Positions 9,137 through 17,461 of a stretch of DNA of 64,000 nt are shown here, one piece after another (the stretch's first letter is position 1; each line of letters starts with the position of its first letter). The position numbers and the translations under genes are program-made. The DNA lies in the NCBI RefSeq assembly GCF_008274695.1, contig NZ_VTOU01000001.1, positions 682,001 through 746,000 on the forward strand, read 5' to 3'. Origin of the DNA: Sphingomonas montanisoli (GTDB lineage: Bacteria > Pseudomonadota > Alphaproteobacteria > Sphingomonadales > Sphingomonadaceae). The notes under the pieces are model-generated. The model ran no database searches. It saw only the letters and a list, made by a program, of their open reading frames with translations, and was not told the DNA's origin.

Positions 9137-9649
9137 ATGGCAGACCAGGAAGACCGATATCCGCTGCCGGATATCAACAAGAAGGTGCGGATCACCACGC
9201 TCGACGATCACCGCTGGCAGATCGTGCGCCGCCAGAAGATCGGCGACCGCACCGTCGAGGCGCGCGAGAAGTGGATGGAGTTCAACCCGCGTTACCTGTC
9301 GGCCTATGTCGAATGGGATCCGGGGATGATGATCCGCGCGCATGGCCACAACAGCGATCACATCGTGTTCGTGATGGCTGGTTCGATGATGTGCGGGGAT
9401 CGCGAATGCCTGCCGGGCACGCATCTGGCGCTTGACCATGGCGACACGTTCGGGCCGTTCATCGCGGGGCCGGACGGCTGCACGACCTACATGATCATGA
9501 TGGGCGATCCGGGCAGCTTCCCGGCCGACCCTGCCGGCTTCGAAAAGCTGCGGCAGGAGCGCGGCGTCGAGCAACTGCCCGACATGGATATCGAGATGCC
9601 GGCGTTCATGAAGGATCCGCGCAATGCGGTGACGAAGGACGGGAGCTGA
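9137..9649 (+). CDS. Small cupin-fold protein
   Basis: A 170-residue protein with one cupin domain. HGHNSDHIVFVMAGSMMCGDRECLPGTHLALDHGDTFGPF (about 69-108) contains histidines spaced as in cupin metal sites (HxH) and the GxxxxHGD turn of the second motif. It could be a small dioxygenase, isomerase or binding protein. A GGGAGAGG element precedes the ATG at 9137. With a 39-bp gap after the TauD-like gene, it probably belongs to the same transcript and acts on the same compound. Confidence 0.75.
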   Translation: MADQEDRYPLPDINKKVRITTLDDHRWQIVRRQKIGDRTVEAREKWMEFNPRYLSAYVEWDPGMMIRAHGHNSDHIVFVMAGSMMCGDRECLPGTHLALDHGDTFGPFIAGPDGCTTYMIMMGDPGSFPADPAGFEKLRQERGVEQLPDMDIEMPAFMKDPRNAVTKDGS

Positions 9650-9656
9650 CTGAATA

Positions 9657-9783
9657 ATCCTCCCCCGCCAGGGGGAGGTGTCAGCGCCAGCTGACGGAGG
9701 GGGAGGATGCAGCTCACTCGTTTTGAGTCGCCGCCCTCCCCTTCCGTCGCCTTCGGCGCCACCTCCCCCTGGCGGGGGAGGAT
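9657..9783. repeat. Intergenic palindromic repeat, CCTCCCCCGCCAGGGGGAGGTG type (copy 2)
   Basis: Nearly identical in both arms to the block at 5314-5439; differences concentrate in the central loop. It fills the gap between the convergent cupin gene and flavin oxidoreductase gene, and could act as a two-way transcript end. Confidence 0.8.
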
Positions 9784-9785
9784 TT

Positions 9786-10742
9786 TCAGGCCCAAGGCCA
9801 CATCGCCTTGAGCTTGGCCACCATCGGGCCGAGCCGCTCGATCTGGTCCATCATCTCGTCGGGCTGCACGCCGGGCACCTGGATGCGCAGGTTGATCGCG
9901 TCGGCGTGGACGTCTCGCGCGGCCTCGGCCAACCGCTCGGCCACCTCGTCGGCCTCGCCGTTGATCAGTTGGTTGCCCTGCCAATATTGCGCGGTCGTAT
10001 CGCTGCCATAGCCGCGATAGACGCCCATCTGCTTGTCCTGTCGCCCGAACGTCCCCTCCCCCATCCACACGCGGCGGATCAGGATGATCGGGCCGGTGCC
10101 CCCAGCATCACGATACTTACCGGCGAGCTCGCGCAGACGTTCGGGTGCGGTCATCGACTCGAACAGAATGCCCGCGCCGTTGGCGGCGGCGGCACGCACC
10201 CCGCGCGGCGTGGCGCTGGCGGTGACGAGGGGGACGGGAGCCTCCCGGCAATGGATGATCGCCCAGTCCTTGGCGAACTCGCCCTCCGCCTCGCCGCGCA
10301 ATGCCTTCGCGATCAGGCCCAGCGAGCGGTGATAGGTTTCGATATAGTCGTCCTTCGACAGCTCCATGATGTCGAAGTCCGCCTGCCACGATCCGGTCCC
10401 CGCGCCGAAGCCGACGCGGCCGGGAAAGGCCGCGCTGAGCCAGGCGATCTCCTCGGCGATCAGCGCCCAGGGCTTCAGCGGCAGCAGGACGGGCGCGGGC
10501 GCGACCCACCCGTGCGGCATTGCGTTGAGCATCCAGCCTGCGGTCTGGATCGTGTTCGGGATATAGCCGGGGAAGCCACCGTGATGCTCCCCCATCATCA
10601 CCCCGTCGAAGCCGACCTCGACAGCGCGCTTCGCCTGCGCCAGTTCGTGGCGGACAATCTCGGGTGCGGGCAAACCGTCGTGCAGGTAGATGCGGATCGA
10701 TACCGATCCCGGCGCGAAAGGGGCGGTTGCAGGGTCGGCCAC
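9786..10742 (-). CDS. Luciferase-like (LLM class) flavin-dependent oxidoreductase
   Basis: The 318-residue protein has the TIM-barrel pattern of F420- or FMN-linked luciferase-like oxidoreductases: AVEVGFDGVMMGEHHGGFPGY near the N-terminus, PAPVLLPLKPWALIAEEIAWLSAAFPGRVGFGAGTGSW in the middle, and a conserved C-terminal helix. The family includes alkanal, nitrilotriacetate and terpene-ketone monooxygenases. I chose the GTG at 10742, with AAGGA about eight bases upstream, because it follows the preceding SDR stop by only 11 bp. It is third in the minus-strand operon with the SDR genes at 11548 and 10754. The substrate is unknown. Confidence 0.82.
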   Translation of the reverse strand: MADPATAPFAPGSVSIRIYLHDGLPAPEIVRHELAQAKRAVEVGFDGVMMGEHHGGFPGYIPNTIQTAGWMLNAMPHGWVAPAPVLLPLKPWALIAEEIAWLSAAFPGRVGFGAGTGSWQADFDIMELSKDDYIETYHRSLGLIAKALRGEAEGEFAKDWAIIHCREAPVPLVTASATPRGVRAAAANGAGILFESMTAPERLRELAGKYRDAGGTGPIILIRRVWMGEGTFGRQDKQMGVYRGYGSDTTAQYWQGNQLINGEADEVAERLAEAARDVHADAINLRIQVPGVQPDEMMDQIERLGPMVAKLKAMWPWA

Positions 10743-10753
10743 GGAGCGTTCCT

Positions 10754-11551
10754 TCACAATGTCGTGTAGCGGCCGCCGTCGACGATGATCGTCTGGCCGT
10801 TGATATAGCGGGCGCCGTCGCCGACGAGGAAGGCGACGACCGGCGCGACGTCGGTGGTCGGATCGCCGACGCGGCCGAGCGGGACGACGGTATCCATCCG
10901 CGCCTTCAATCCCGGATCGATCTCGAACGCCTTTGCGAGCGCGTCGCTGAGCGAGAGCGGAGACACGACGGACACAGCGATGCCGAGCGGCCCCCATTCG
11001 ACCGCGAGGCTCTTGGCAAAGCCCCGCAACGCACCTTTCACCGCGGCATAGGCCGGCATGCGCTCCGATCCCTCCATCCCCGCAGGCGAGGTGAAGACCA
11101 CGAAGCGGCCCCGCCCGCGCTTGAGATACGGCTTGGCGGTGACCGCGAGATTATAAGCGCCGCGCAACGACACGGCGACGCCGCCGCGCCACACATCCTC
11201 GTCGATGTCCTGCACCTCGCTGAGCGTCCCGCCGCCCCGACTGATCGCGTTGTGGACGACCGCGTCGAGCTTCCCGAACACCGCAATGCTGCGCTCGACT
11301 GCTTCGGTGACGTCCTCGATCCTGCTGACGTCGCCTTTCACCCAGATGGCGTGCCCGCCCTTCTCGCGGATCGCCGCCTCGGTCGCGCCGCCATTGTCTC
11401 CCGGCGACAGGATGACGATACGCGCCCCAGCATCGGCGCAGGCATGACAGATGCTCCGTCCCAACCCCGATCCGCCGCCGGTGACGAGAACAACCCGGCC
11501 GTCGATATAATGCTTCATGTTCGCCGGCTGATTTGCCTTCTTTCCGCTCAT
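10754..11551 (-). CDS. Short-chain dehydrogenase/reductase (SDR)
   Basis: A 265-residue classical SDR. The nucleotide-binding loop is VVLVTGGGSGLGRS (about 20-33), the catalytic region FTSPAGMEGSERMPAYAAVKGAL gives Ser, Tyr and Lys (YxxxK), and the C-terminal INGQTIIVDGG is typical. NNAG is changed to HNAI, which is tolerated in many SDRs. Its ATG overlaps the stop of the preceding SDR-like gene by four bases (11548-11551), so the two are translationally coupled. The substrate is unknown. Confidence 0.87.
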   Translation of the reverse strand: MSGKKANQPANMKHYIDGRVVLVTGGGSGLGRSICHACADAGARIVILSPGDNGGATEAAIREKGGHAIWVKGDVSRIEDVTEAVERSIAVFGKLDAVVHNAISRGGGTLSEVQDIDEDVWRGGVAVSLRGAYNLAVTAKPYLKRGRGRFVVFTSPAGMEGSERMPAYAAVKGALRGFAKSLAVEWGPLGIAVSVVSPLSLSDALAKAFEIDPGLKARMDTVVPLGRVGDPTTDVAPVVAFLVGDGARYINGQTIIVDGGRYTTL

Positions 11552-12198
11552 GGCGTCATCCACCTTCCGCCGTCCGCGCTGATCGTCGTGCCGGTCACGC
11601 TGCGCCACGCGGGCGTCAGCAGCGACGCCACGAGCGGTGCGATATCGTTGCGCAGATCGGGCGACGCTAAGCTCATCGCCGGAAGGCCAGGCCGCTCGAG
11701 GTCGGCTTCCTGCTCGTCCGCGAGCAATGCGCCCGGTACGGCGAGACTGTTCACCGTGATACCCAACGCCCCCCATTTGCGCGCAACGGCCTTGGCGATC
11801 GATCGCTGCCCCTCGGCGGCGGCCGCCCACGCAACCAGCCCCGCCGCGCCGGTCATCGCCAGCGACGGCTCCAGCAGGATCACCGCCCCGCCCCGTTCGC
11901 GCAGCGCATCATAGCCCGCCTTGAAGAAAGCGAGGATGTGATGGAGCGGCGCCTCGGCGATCGCGGCCCAATCCTCCGCCGACATCTTGTGGATTTTGGT
12001 CGGACGGCCCGATCGCGGGTCCACCCACGCCCAGACCAAGGCGTCGACCTTACCCAGCGCCCCAAGCGCGGCAGACACATCATCCGTGGCGCCCGGATCG
12101 ATGACGGCCACGCGCGCGCCGCTTGCTTCCAGGCCCGCCGACAGTTCGGCCGCCACCGCACCGGCGCCGAACAAGGCGATAGATTTCGGATCGGTCAT
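11548..12198 (-). CDS. SDR-fold protein lacking the catalytic tyrosine
   Basis: A 216-residue Rossmann protein with a shortened SDR layout. The N-terminal loop is ALFGAGAVAAELSAGL, and the C-terminus ends with the SDR-typical VTGTTISADGGRWM. Where YxxxK should stand, the sequence reads AAAAEGQRSIAKAVARKWGALGITVNSLA: the helix and following strand are kept but the tyrosine is missing. It may be a non-catalytic partner of the next SDR, with which it overlaps by four bases, or bind a dinucleotide only. The start ATG 12198 has GGGAGC upstream; a longer frame to 12279 is unlikely. Confidence 0.75.
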   Translation of the reverse strand: MTDPKSIALFGAGAVAAELSAGLEASGARVAVIDPGATDDVSAALGALGKVDALVWAWVDPRSGRPTKIHKMSAEDWAAIAEAPLHHILAFFKAGYDALRERGGAVILLEPSLAMTGAAGLVAWAAAAEGQRSIAKAVARKWGALGITVNSLAVPGALLADEQEADLERPGLPAMSLASPDLRNDIAPLVASLLTPAWRSVTGTTISADGGRWMTP

Positions 12199-12290
12199 GC
12201 GTTTCCGCTGCTCCCTGCTGCCCGTATCGACGTCGGGCTTGGTGAAAGCGAACCATCCCGGGCACAGGCCGTCAAGCATATTGGAATAGT

Positions 12291-12308
12291 TTCTCCATAT
12301 ATCGAGAA
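12291..12308. promoter_or_regulatory. Dyad TTCTC-N8-GAGAA in divergent SDR promoter gap
   Basis: The 184-bp gap between the divergent SDR genes (12198 minus, 12383 plus) holds TTCTC-CATATATC-GAGAA in an AT-rich stretch. It could be an operator for both transcripts. No regulator gene is adjacent, so this rests on symmetry and position alone. Confidence 0.35.
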
Positions 12309-12382
12309 GATCGCCAATTTATCATGTGCGCCGATCGACGACTGTGCGTTATCGATCGCCAAAAGATCGGAGAGGACAGACG

Positions 12383-13243
12383 ATGCTCGAATTGGCGGCG
12401 GGGCTCTATGTCGTGGCGGGAGCCGGCGGCGGCGGGATTGGGACGGACACCTGTGTCCGCATCGCCGAAGCCGGCGGGACGGTGCTGGGCCTCGACAAAA
12501 CCGCGCTCGGCTGTGAGACGGCCCGCGCCGTGCTGGGTGACGGGCACCGCGTTGTGCAGATCGACCTGGAGGACGAGGCCCGTCTCGAGGCAGTCCTGGC
12601 CGACGCGCAGCGCGACCTGGGCACCATACGCGGTCTTGCCAACATCGTTGGCGGCATTCCCGACCGTAAGCTGGTCGCCCCGTTGCTCGACCTAGACGGG
12701 CAGGCCAATTTCGAACGACTGATCCGGCTCAACCTGCTCCCCGGCCTCGCCGCCTCACGCGCGGTGGCGCGGATGATGCAGGCGCATGGCGAAGGCGGCA
12801 GCATCGTCAACACCGCGTCGATGGTCGGGCAGGTTTCGATGGCCTATGCCGCCGGCTATGGCGCGTCGAAAGCCGCGCTGATGAACCTGACGCGGACGAT
12901 GGCGGTCGAATGGGGGCGGATCGGCATCCGCGTCAACGCCGTTTCCCCAGGCACGATCAAGACCGCGAAGATCGGCCGCGACAGCCTGAACACCAATTCG
13001 GCCGAGCAGGCGGACGCCGAAAAGGTGGCCGAGCGTGCGGTCATCCCCCTTGGCCGGCGCGGTATGCCCGACGACGTTTCGAACGTTATCCTGTTCTTCC
13101 TGTCCGATCTGTCGCGCTACGTGTCGGGGCAGATCCTCGGCGTCGACGGCGGCGCGATGGCACGCGCCCCCTATGACGATGCCGACAATATCTCGGTCTT
13201 CATCACCGACGCCGACACACGCGAACGGCTGACGCGATACTGA
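12383..13243 (+). CDS. Short-chain dehydrogenase/reductase (SDR)
   Basis: A 286-residue SDR. Visible elements are VVAGAGGGGIGTDTCVRIAEAG (cofactor loop), the NTASMVGQ serine, the catalytic YGASKAALMNLTRTMAVEWG and the C-terminal YVSGQILGVDGG. About 25 residues beyond the usual end (APYDDADNISVFITDADTRERLTRY) extend the C-terminus. GGAGAGG precedes the ATG at 12383. It is transcribed away from the two other SDR genes, and probably acts on related intermediates. Confidence 0.85.
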   Translation: MLELAAGLYVVAGAGGGGIGTDTCVRIAEAGGTVLGLDKTALGCETARAVLGDGHRVVQIDLEDEARLEAVLADAQRDLGTIRGLANIVGGIPDRKLVAPLLDLDGQANFERLIRLNLLPGLAASRAVARMMQAHGEGGSIVNTASMVGQVSMAYAAGYGASKAALMNLTRTMAVEWGRIGIRVNAVSPGTIKTAKIGRDSLNTNSAEQADAEKVAERAVIPLGRRGMPDDVSNVILFFLSDLSRYVSGQILGVDGGAMARAPYDDADNISVFITDADTRERLTRY

Positions 13244-13252
13244 GCCCCGGGC

Positions 13253-13906
13253 TCAGCCGACATTGCTGACGCGCTTAAGCTCCGATCGCAGGCGTTCCTC
13301 GTCGAAAGCATGCTGCGCGAACGGGCCGTCACGTTCGACCCAGAACAGGAAAAGATGTGCCGACCATTGGTTGGGATTGGGTTGGGTCCGGCCGTGGCGC
13401 AGATCGATCCCGCGGTACAGGACGGCATCGCCCGGCTGCATCGCGACGGCGGACGACGGCTCGTCCCCGAAATCGTCGAAGCACGGACCTTCGCCTTCCA
13501 CGGGTATCGACCCGACTTCCAGCGGCCACGGCAGATCATCGCTGTAAACGAGCGTGAGTGACACGCTGTGTTCGCACGACGGGCGATCCGAATGGACCCG
13601 GCAGATGTCGCCCTTCTGATAGACGCGAAAATAGTCGTAGCTCGGCAGCAGGTCCGCGCCGGTCAGCTCGCTCACAATCGGCGTCAGACCCCACAGGAAG
13701 GTGGTCAGCGGCCGATAGAAATGGCCGGAGATATCGACGGTCTGCTGGCGCGACAAAGGATGCGACTGGGCAAATAGGTTGAAGGATTTGCCCGCCGCCG
13801 AGAGATCGATCTGGATCTGCTTGAAGAGGTTGGAAGCGACCTCCGGAGGGATCAGCCCCCTGATCGTCGCGTAGCCGTCTTTCCGATAATCGCCTTCGAT
13901 TCGCAT
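13253..13906 (-). CDS. 2-oxoglutarate/Fe(II)-dependent oxygenase-like protein
   Basis: A 217-residue double-stranded beta-helix protein. HSDRPSCEHSVSLTLVYSDD (HxD near residues 97-99) and LRHGRTQPNPNQWSAHLFLFW (distal His and a following Arg) give a complete iron and 2-oxoglutarate site. PGDAVLYRGIDLRHGR resembles prolyl-hydroxylase or phytanoyl-CoA-dioxygenase relatives. It is the last gene of the minus-strand run that begins with the HMG-CoA-lyase-like gene at 20425, after a 65-bp gap, so it may be an IclR-regulon member or have its own promoter. The start at 13906 follows several residues that do not look coding. The substrate is unknown. Confidence 0.72.
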   Translation of the reverse strand: MRIEGDYRKDGYATIRGLIPPEVASNLFKQIQIDLSAAGKSFNLFAQSHPLSRQQTVDISGHFYRPLTTFLWGLTPIVSELTGADLLPSYDYFRVYQKGDICRVHSDRPSCEHSVSLTLVYSDDLPWPLEVGSIPVEGEGPCFDDFGDEPSSAVAMQPGDAVLYRGIDLRHGRTQPNPNQWSAHLFLFWVERDGPFAQHAFDEERLRSELKRVSNVG

Positions 13907-13971
13907 GCGGCCCTTTAGCCCGTTTTTTTCCGCTTTCGAACCCGGACTTGTGCGGTCCCCGTTTGGAAACG

Positions 13972-14355
13972 TCAGGTCAGCGTAAGATACACCTCGGCCT
14001 CGATCATCCACGCCGCGCCCGCCTGCCGCCATTTCGCGGTATAGTCGCCGCTGGCGATGAGCCGGTCGCAGACGACGCCCTGCCAGGTCCCATGCTCGAA
14101 CGCGATCGGTTCGACCGACGACGCGATCACCCGCTCGGGCGTACGCGTGTAGATGACGCGCTCGGGCGCGGCGAATTCACGCTTCCACGCGAGGAGTTGC
14201 GCCTTGCGGCCGGATATCAGCGCGCTGTCTGTGCCGGTGACGAGAATGGCGTCGGGCGCGAGCAGCGGCCCGATCGTGGCAAGATCCGCCTCGGCGAGCG
14301 CGCGGTTGAAGGCGGCTCGGGCGAGGCGGATGGAAAGGTCGGCTTCGGTCGTCAT
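13972..14355 (-). CDS. SnoaL-like (NTF2-fold) protein
   Basis: A 127-residue protein with the NTF2-like pattern: an N-terminal helix ARAAFNRALAEADLATIGPLLAPDAILVTG, then strands ending in GTWQGVVCDRLIASGDYTAKWRQAGAAWMIEAEVYLTL. Members are small cyclases, isomerases, dehydratases or binding proteins. It follows the CoA-transferase gene by 14 bp and lies in the same operon. Its precise role cannot be inferred. Confidence 0.72.
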   Translation of the reverse strand: MTTEADLSIRLARAAFNRALAEADLATIGPLLAPDAILVTGTDSALISGRKAQLLAWKREFAAPERVIYTRTPERVIASSVEPIAFEHGTWQGVVCDRLIASGDYTAKWRQAGAAWMIEAEVYLTLT

Positions 14356-14369
14356 GACCGAAGCCCCTA

Positions 14370-15569
14370 TCAGATCGCCCCTTGGGCTTTCAAACCCGCA
14401 ATCTGATCGTCGTTCATGCCGAGCAGAGCGCCGAAAACCTCGGCATTGTGCTGACCGATCTCGGTCGGCGCGGTGGTGCGGATGCTGCTGGGCGTGTCGG
14501 ACAGGCGCGGGAAGGCGTTCTGCATCTTGAACTTGCCCCAGCGCGGGCTGTCGACCTCGACCAGCGCGTCGCGGGCGGCGAAGTGCGGATCTTCGAGCAT
14601 CTCGGCGGCGCGGTAGATCTTGCCGGCGGGGATGGAGTGTTCGATCATCAGCGCTTCGAGCTGGTCGACCGTCAGCGTGCGGGTCCAATCGGCGATGATG
14701 TCGTCCAGCTCGCGCAGGTTGTTCGCGCGGGCGACGTGGGTGGCGTAGCGCGGGTTCTGCGCCAGTTCAGGCTGGCCCATCGCTTTGGCGAGGCGCGCGA
14801 AGATGCCGTCCTGATTGGCGCCGATCAGATATTCGCCGTCGCTGCACGGATAGACGTTGGAGGGGGAGACGCCCTCGAGGATCGATCCGGTGCGCTTCCG
14901 GACGTGTCCCGAGATCATATATTCGGGGACCAGGCTTTCCATCACCTGCAGCACGGCCTCGTAGAGCGCGCTGTCGACGACCTGGCCCTTGCCGGTGGTC
15001 TGGCGGGCGTGGAGCGCGGCGAGCGCGCCCATGCAGCCATAGGTCGCGGCGAGGCTGTCACCGATCGAGACGCCCATGCGGCTGGGCGCGCGATCCGGAT
15101 CGCCGACGATGTAGCGCCATCCGCCCATCGCCTCCCCGATCCCGCCGAAGCCCGCGCGGCTCGAATAGGGGCCGGACTGGCCGTAGCCCGAGACGCGGAC
15201 GATGATCAGGCGCGGGTTGATCGCGTGGAGGGTTTCGGGGCTGAGGCCCCATTTCTCCAGAGTGCCGGGCTTGAAATTCTCGATCAGGATATCGGCGTGG
15301 GCGACCAGCTTGCGCACGATCTCCTGCCCTTCGGGCACGCGCAGATTGGCCGAGACCGATTTCTTGTTGCGGGAGACAACCTCCCACCACAATTTCTCGT
15401 CGCCGTGGCCCCAGTTGCGCATCGGATCGCCCATTTCGGGCGGCTCGACCTTGATGATCTCGGCGCCCATGTCGCCGAGCAGTTGGCCGCAGAAGGGGCC
15501 GGCAATGAGCTGGCCCATTTCGACCACGCGGATGCCCTTGAGGGCGCCATTGTTCGTCACTTCGGTCAT
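14370..15569 (-). CDS. CaiB/BaiF (class III) CoA-transferase
   Basis: A 399-residue family III CoA-transferase. Family marks are LKGIRVVEMGQLIAGPFCGQLLGDMGAEIIKVEPPEMGDPMRNWG at the N-terminus, NFKPGTLEKWGL, VSGYGQSGPYSSRAGF, and GVSIGDSLAATYGCMGALAAL with the aspartate that forms the acyl-anhydride intermediate (about residue 170). It moves CoA from a donor such as succinyl-CoA onto a carboxylic acid. With the upstream HMG-CoA-lyase-like gene it suggests CoA activation of an acid later cleaved in a retro-Claisen or aldol manner. It starts 6 bp after the HyuB stop. Confidence 0.9.
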   Translation of the reverse strand: MTEVTNNGALKGIRVVEMGQLIAGPFCGQLLGDMGAEIIKVEPPEMGDPMRNWGHGDEKLWWEVVSRNKKSVSANLRVPEGQEIVRKLVAHADILIENFKPGTLEKWGLSPETLHAINPRLIIVRVSGYGQSGPYSSRAGFGGIGEAMGGWRYIVGDPDRAPSRMGVSIGDSLAATYGCMGALAALHARQTTGKGQVVDSALYEAVLQVMESLVPEYMISGHVRKRTGSILEGVSPSNVYPCSDGEYLIGANQDGIFARLAKAMGQPELAQNPRYATHVARANNLRELDDIIADWTRTLTVDQLEALMIEHSIPAGKIYRAAEMLEDPHFAARDALVEVDSPRWGKFKMQNAFPRLSDTPSSIRTTAPTEIGQHNAEVFGALLGMNDDQIAGLKAQGAI

Positions 15570-15574
15570 CCGCC

Positions 15575-17446
15575 TTACTCCGCTGCGACCGCGAGGTGAC
15601 GCCACACCGGCTGCTGCGGCGCGGGCAAGCCCGTTTCGGCTTCGCAGGTGGCGCGCAGTTCCTCGATCGAGCCGCCATGATCGAACAGAGGCAGCGGATC
15701 GGGCGAGGTCATCTCCGTGCGCAGCATTGCCGTTGCGGCGTCGTCCACCGCGCCGTCGACGATCACCACGCCATAAGCGCGCGCGCCTTCGACGGTGACG
15801 AGGCCTTGGGCGACTTCCTTCGCGACCAGCGCCGGATCGCGCTGGAGCGGATCGCCCCAGCCGCCGCCGCCCCACGTGATGAAGTGGAGCATGTCGCCCG
15901 CTTCGACGGCCATATTCTCGAGCTTGTTGCCGACGATGGTCTGGGTGCCGTCGGCCTTTTCGAGGATCTTCCTGGCGCGCGCGCCCGGCTTGCCGCCGTT
16001 GACGCCCCACGGCTTGGTGAACCAGCGATCGTCGTGGATCGCGATCGTGCCCGGCTCGGTGAAGCGGTAGGTCATGTGGATGCCGTTGCCGCCGCGGTGG
16101 AGGCCCGCCCCGCCCGAATCCGGGGCGGTCTCATAGCGTTCGATGACGAGCGGGAAGTAACGCTCGAGGAATTCGTTGGGCACGTTGGTGAAGCCCGGCC
16201 ACAGCGAATGGCCGTCCGGCCCGTCACCCATCGGACGCCCCGGAATGCCGCCGAACCCGATCTGGAACAGCTGGAACCACTGCCCTTCGCCATCCACGCC
16301 CGAATAGAAGAGATGGGGCGAGGAGGAGAAGCCGGCCGCGTTGAGGAATTCCGGGGTCTTCTGCCCCAGCAATCCGCCCAAAATGTCGAAGATGCGGCCG
16401 AGCGCGTGGGTGCGACCCGAGAGCGCGGCGGGGTAATTCGGCTTGAGGAGCGAACCCTTGGGAATGCGCACCTCGATCAGATCGTAGAAGCCGTCGTTGA
16501 ACAGGATCTGCGGATCGAAGACCATGATCATGTAGATGCCGAAGAACATCTTGAACATGTTCTCGTTCAGGAAGAAGTTGATCGCGGCCGGGCTCTGCGG
16601 ATCGGTGCCGTCGAAATCGAGGATGACGGTCTCGCCCTCGCGCCACATCGAACATTTGATGCGGTACGGGCCGAAGCCCATACCGTCATCGCAGATGAAG
16701 TCCTCGAAGCTGACCGGCGCTTCGCCGATCGAGGTCGAGATGAGGTGCTTCATCGCGCGATAGTTGCGCGCGAGCAGCTCCTCGGTCGCCGAGACATAGA
16801 CGTCCTCGCCGAAGCGGACCGCCATCTCCTCGATCCGGCGCGCAGCGACGCGGCACGAGGCGATGAGCGCGTTCAGATCGGCCTTGCACCAATCGGCCTT
16901 GCGCGACTGGTGCATGATCAGGCGGACGAGATCGGCGTTATAGACGCCCTTCGAATAGATCTTCACCGGCGGGATGCGCACGCCTTCCTCGAAGATCGAA
17001 TGCGCGTCGATCGGCATCGAACCGGCGACCTTGCCGCCGATGTCGCTCTGGTGCCCGAACATCGCGGTGAAGGCGAGCAGGCGGCCCTCGCGATAGACGG
17101 GGAGCAGCACCATCCAGTCGTTCGAATGGCTGATCGCGCCTTCGACCGAATAAGGATCCGACATCATGAACATGTCGCCTTCCTCGATCGTGCCTTCATA
17201 GCCGGCCAGGAAGCCGCCGATGAAGCTGCCGAACTGGCCGACGATCATGCGGCCCTTATGGTCGGCGATCAACGGGAAGGCGTCGCCCTGTTCGCGAATG
17301 CCGGGCGACATCGCGGTGCGGACAAGGGTGGCGTCCATTTCGACGCGCGCATTGCGCAGCGCGTTTTCGATGACCTCCAGCGTGACCGGATCGATCGGCT
17401 TCGACGCGAAGGGGGCGGGATGGGTTTCGATGATCTGTGCGGGCAT
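15575..17446 (-). CDS. Hydantoinase B / oxoprolinase family protein (HyuB-type)
   Basis: A 623-residue HyuB-family protein, slightly longer than typical N-methylhydantoinase B (about 520-590). Signatures are DPVTLEVIENALRNARVEMDATLVRTAMSP at the start, DHKGRMIVGQFGSFIGG, HSNDWMVLLPVYREGRLLAFTAMFGHQSDIGG and SGGAGLHRGGNGI. It forms an ATP-dependent enzyme with HyuA, encoded 16 bp upstream. The family hydrolyses cyclic amides (hydantoins, 5-oxoproline) or carboxylates ketones (acetone and acetophenone carboxylases). The sequence alone does not say which applies here. GGAGG precedes the ATG at 17446. Confidence 0.9.
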   Translation of the reverse strand: MPAQIIETHPAPFASKPIDPVTLEVIENALRNARVEMDATLVRTAMSPGIREQGDAFPLIADHKGRMIVGQFGSFIGGFLAGYEGTIEEGDMFMMSDPYSVEGAISHSNDWMVLLPVYREGRLLAFTAMFGHQSDIGGKVAGSMPIDAHSIFEEGVRIPPVKIYSKGVYNADLVRLIMHQSRKADWCKADLNALIASCRVAARRIEEMAVRFGEDVYVSATEELLARNYRAMKHLISTSIGEAPVSFEDFICDDGMGFGPYRIKCSMWREGETVILDFDGTDPQSPAAINFFLNENMFKMFFGIYMIMVFDPQILFNDGFYDLIEVRIPKGSLLKPNYPAALSGRTHALGRIFDILGGLLGQKTPEFLNAAGFSSSPHLFYSGVDGEGQWFQLFQIGFGGIPGRPMGDGPDGHSLWPGFTNVPNEFLERYFPLVIERYETAPDSGGAGLHRGGNGIHMTYRFTEPGTIAIHDDRWFTKPWGVNGGKPGARARKILEKADGTQTIVGNKLENMAVEAGDMLHFITWGGGGWGDPLQRDPALVAKEVAQGLVTVEGARAYGVVIVDGAVDDAATAMLRTEMTSPDPLPLFDHGGSIEELRATCEAETGLPAPQQPVWRHLAVAAE

Positions 17447-17461
17447 CTTCTATAGCCTCCT

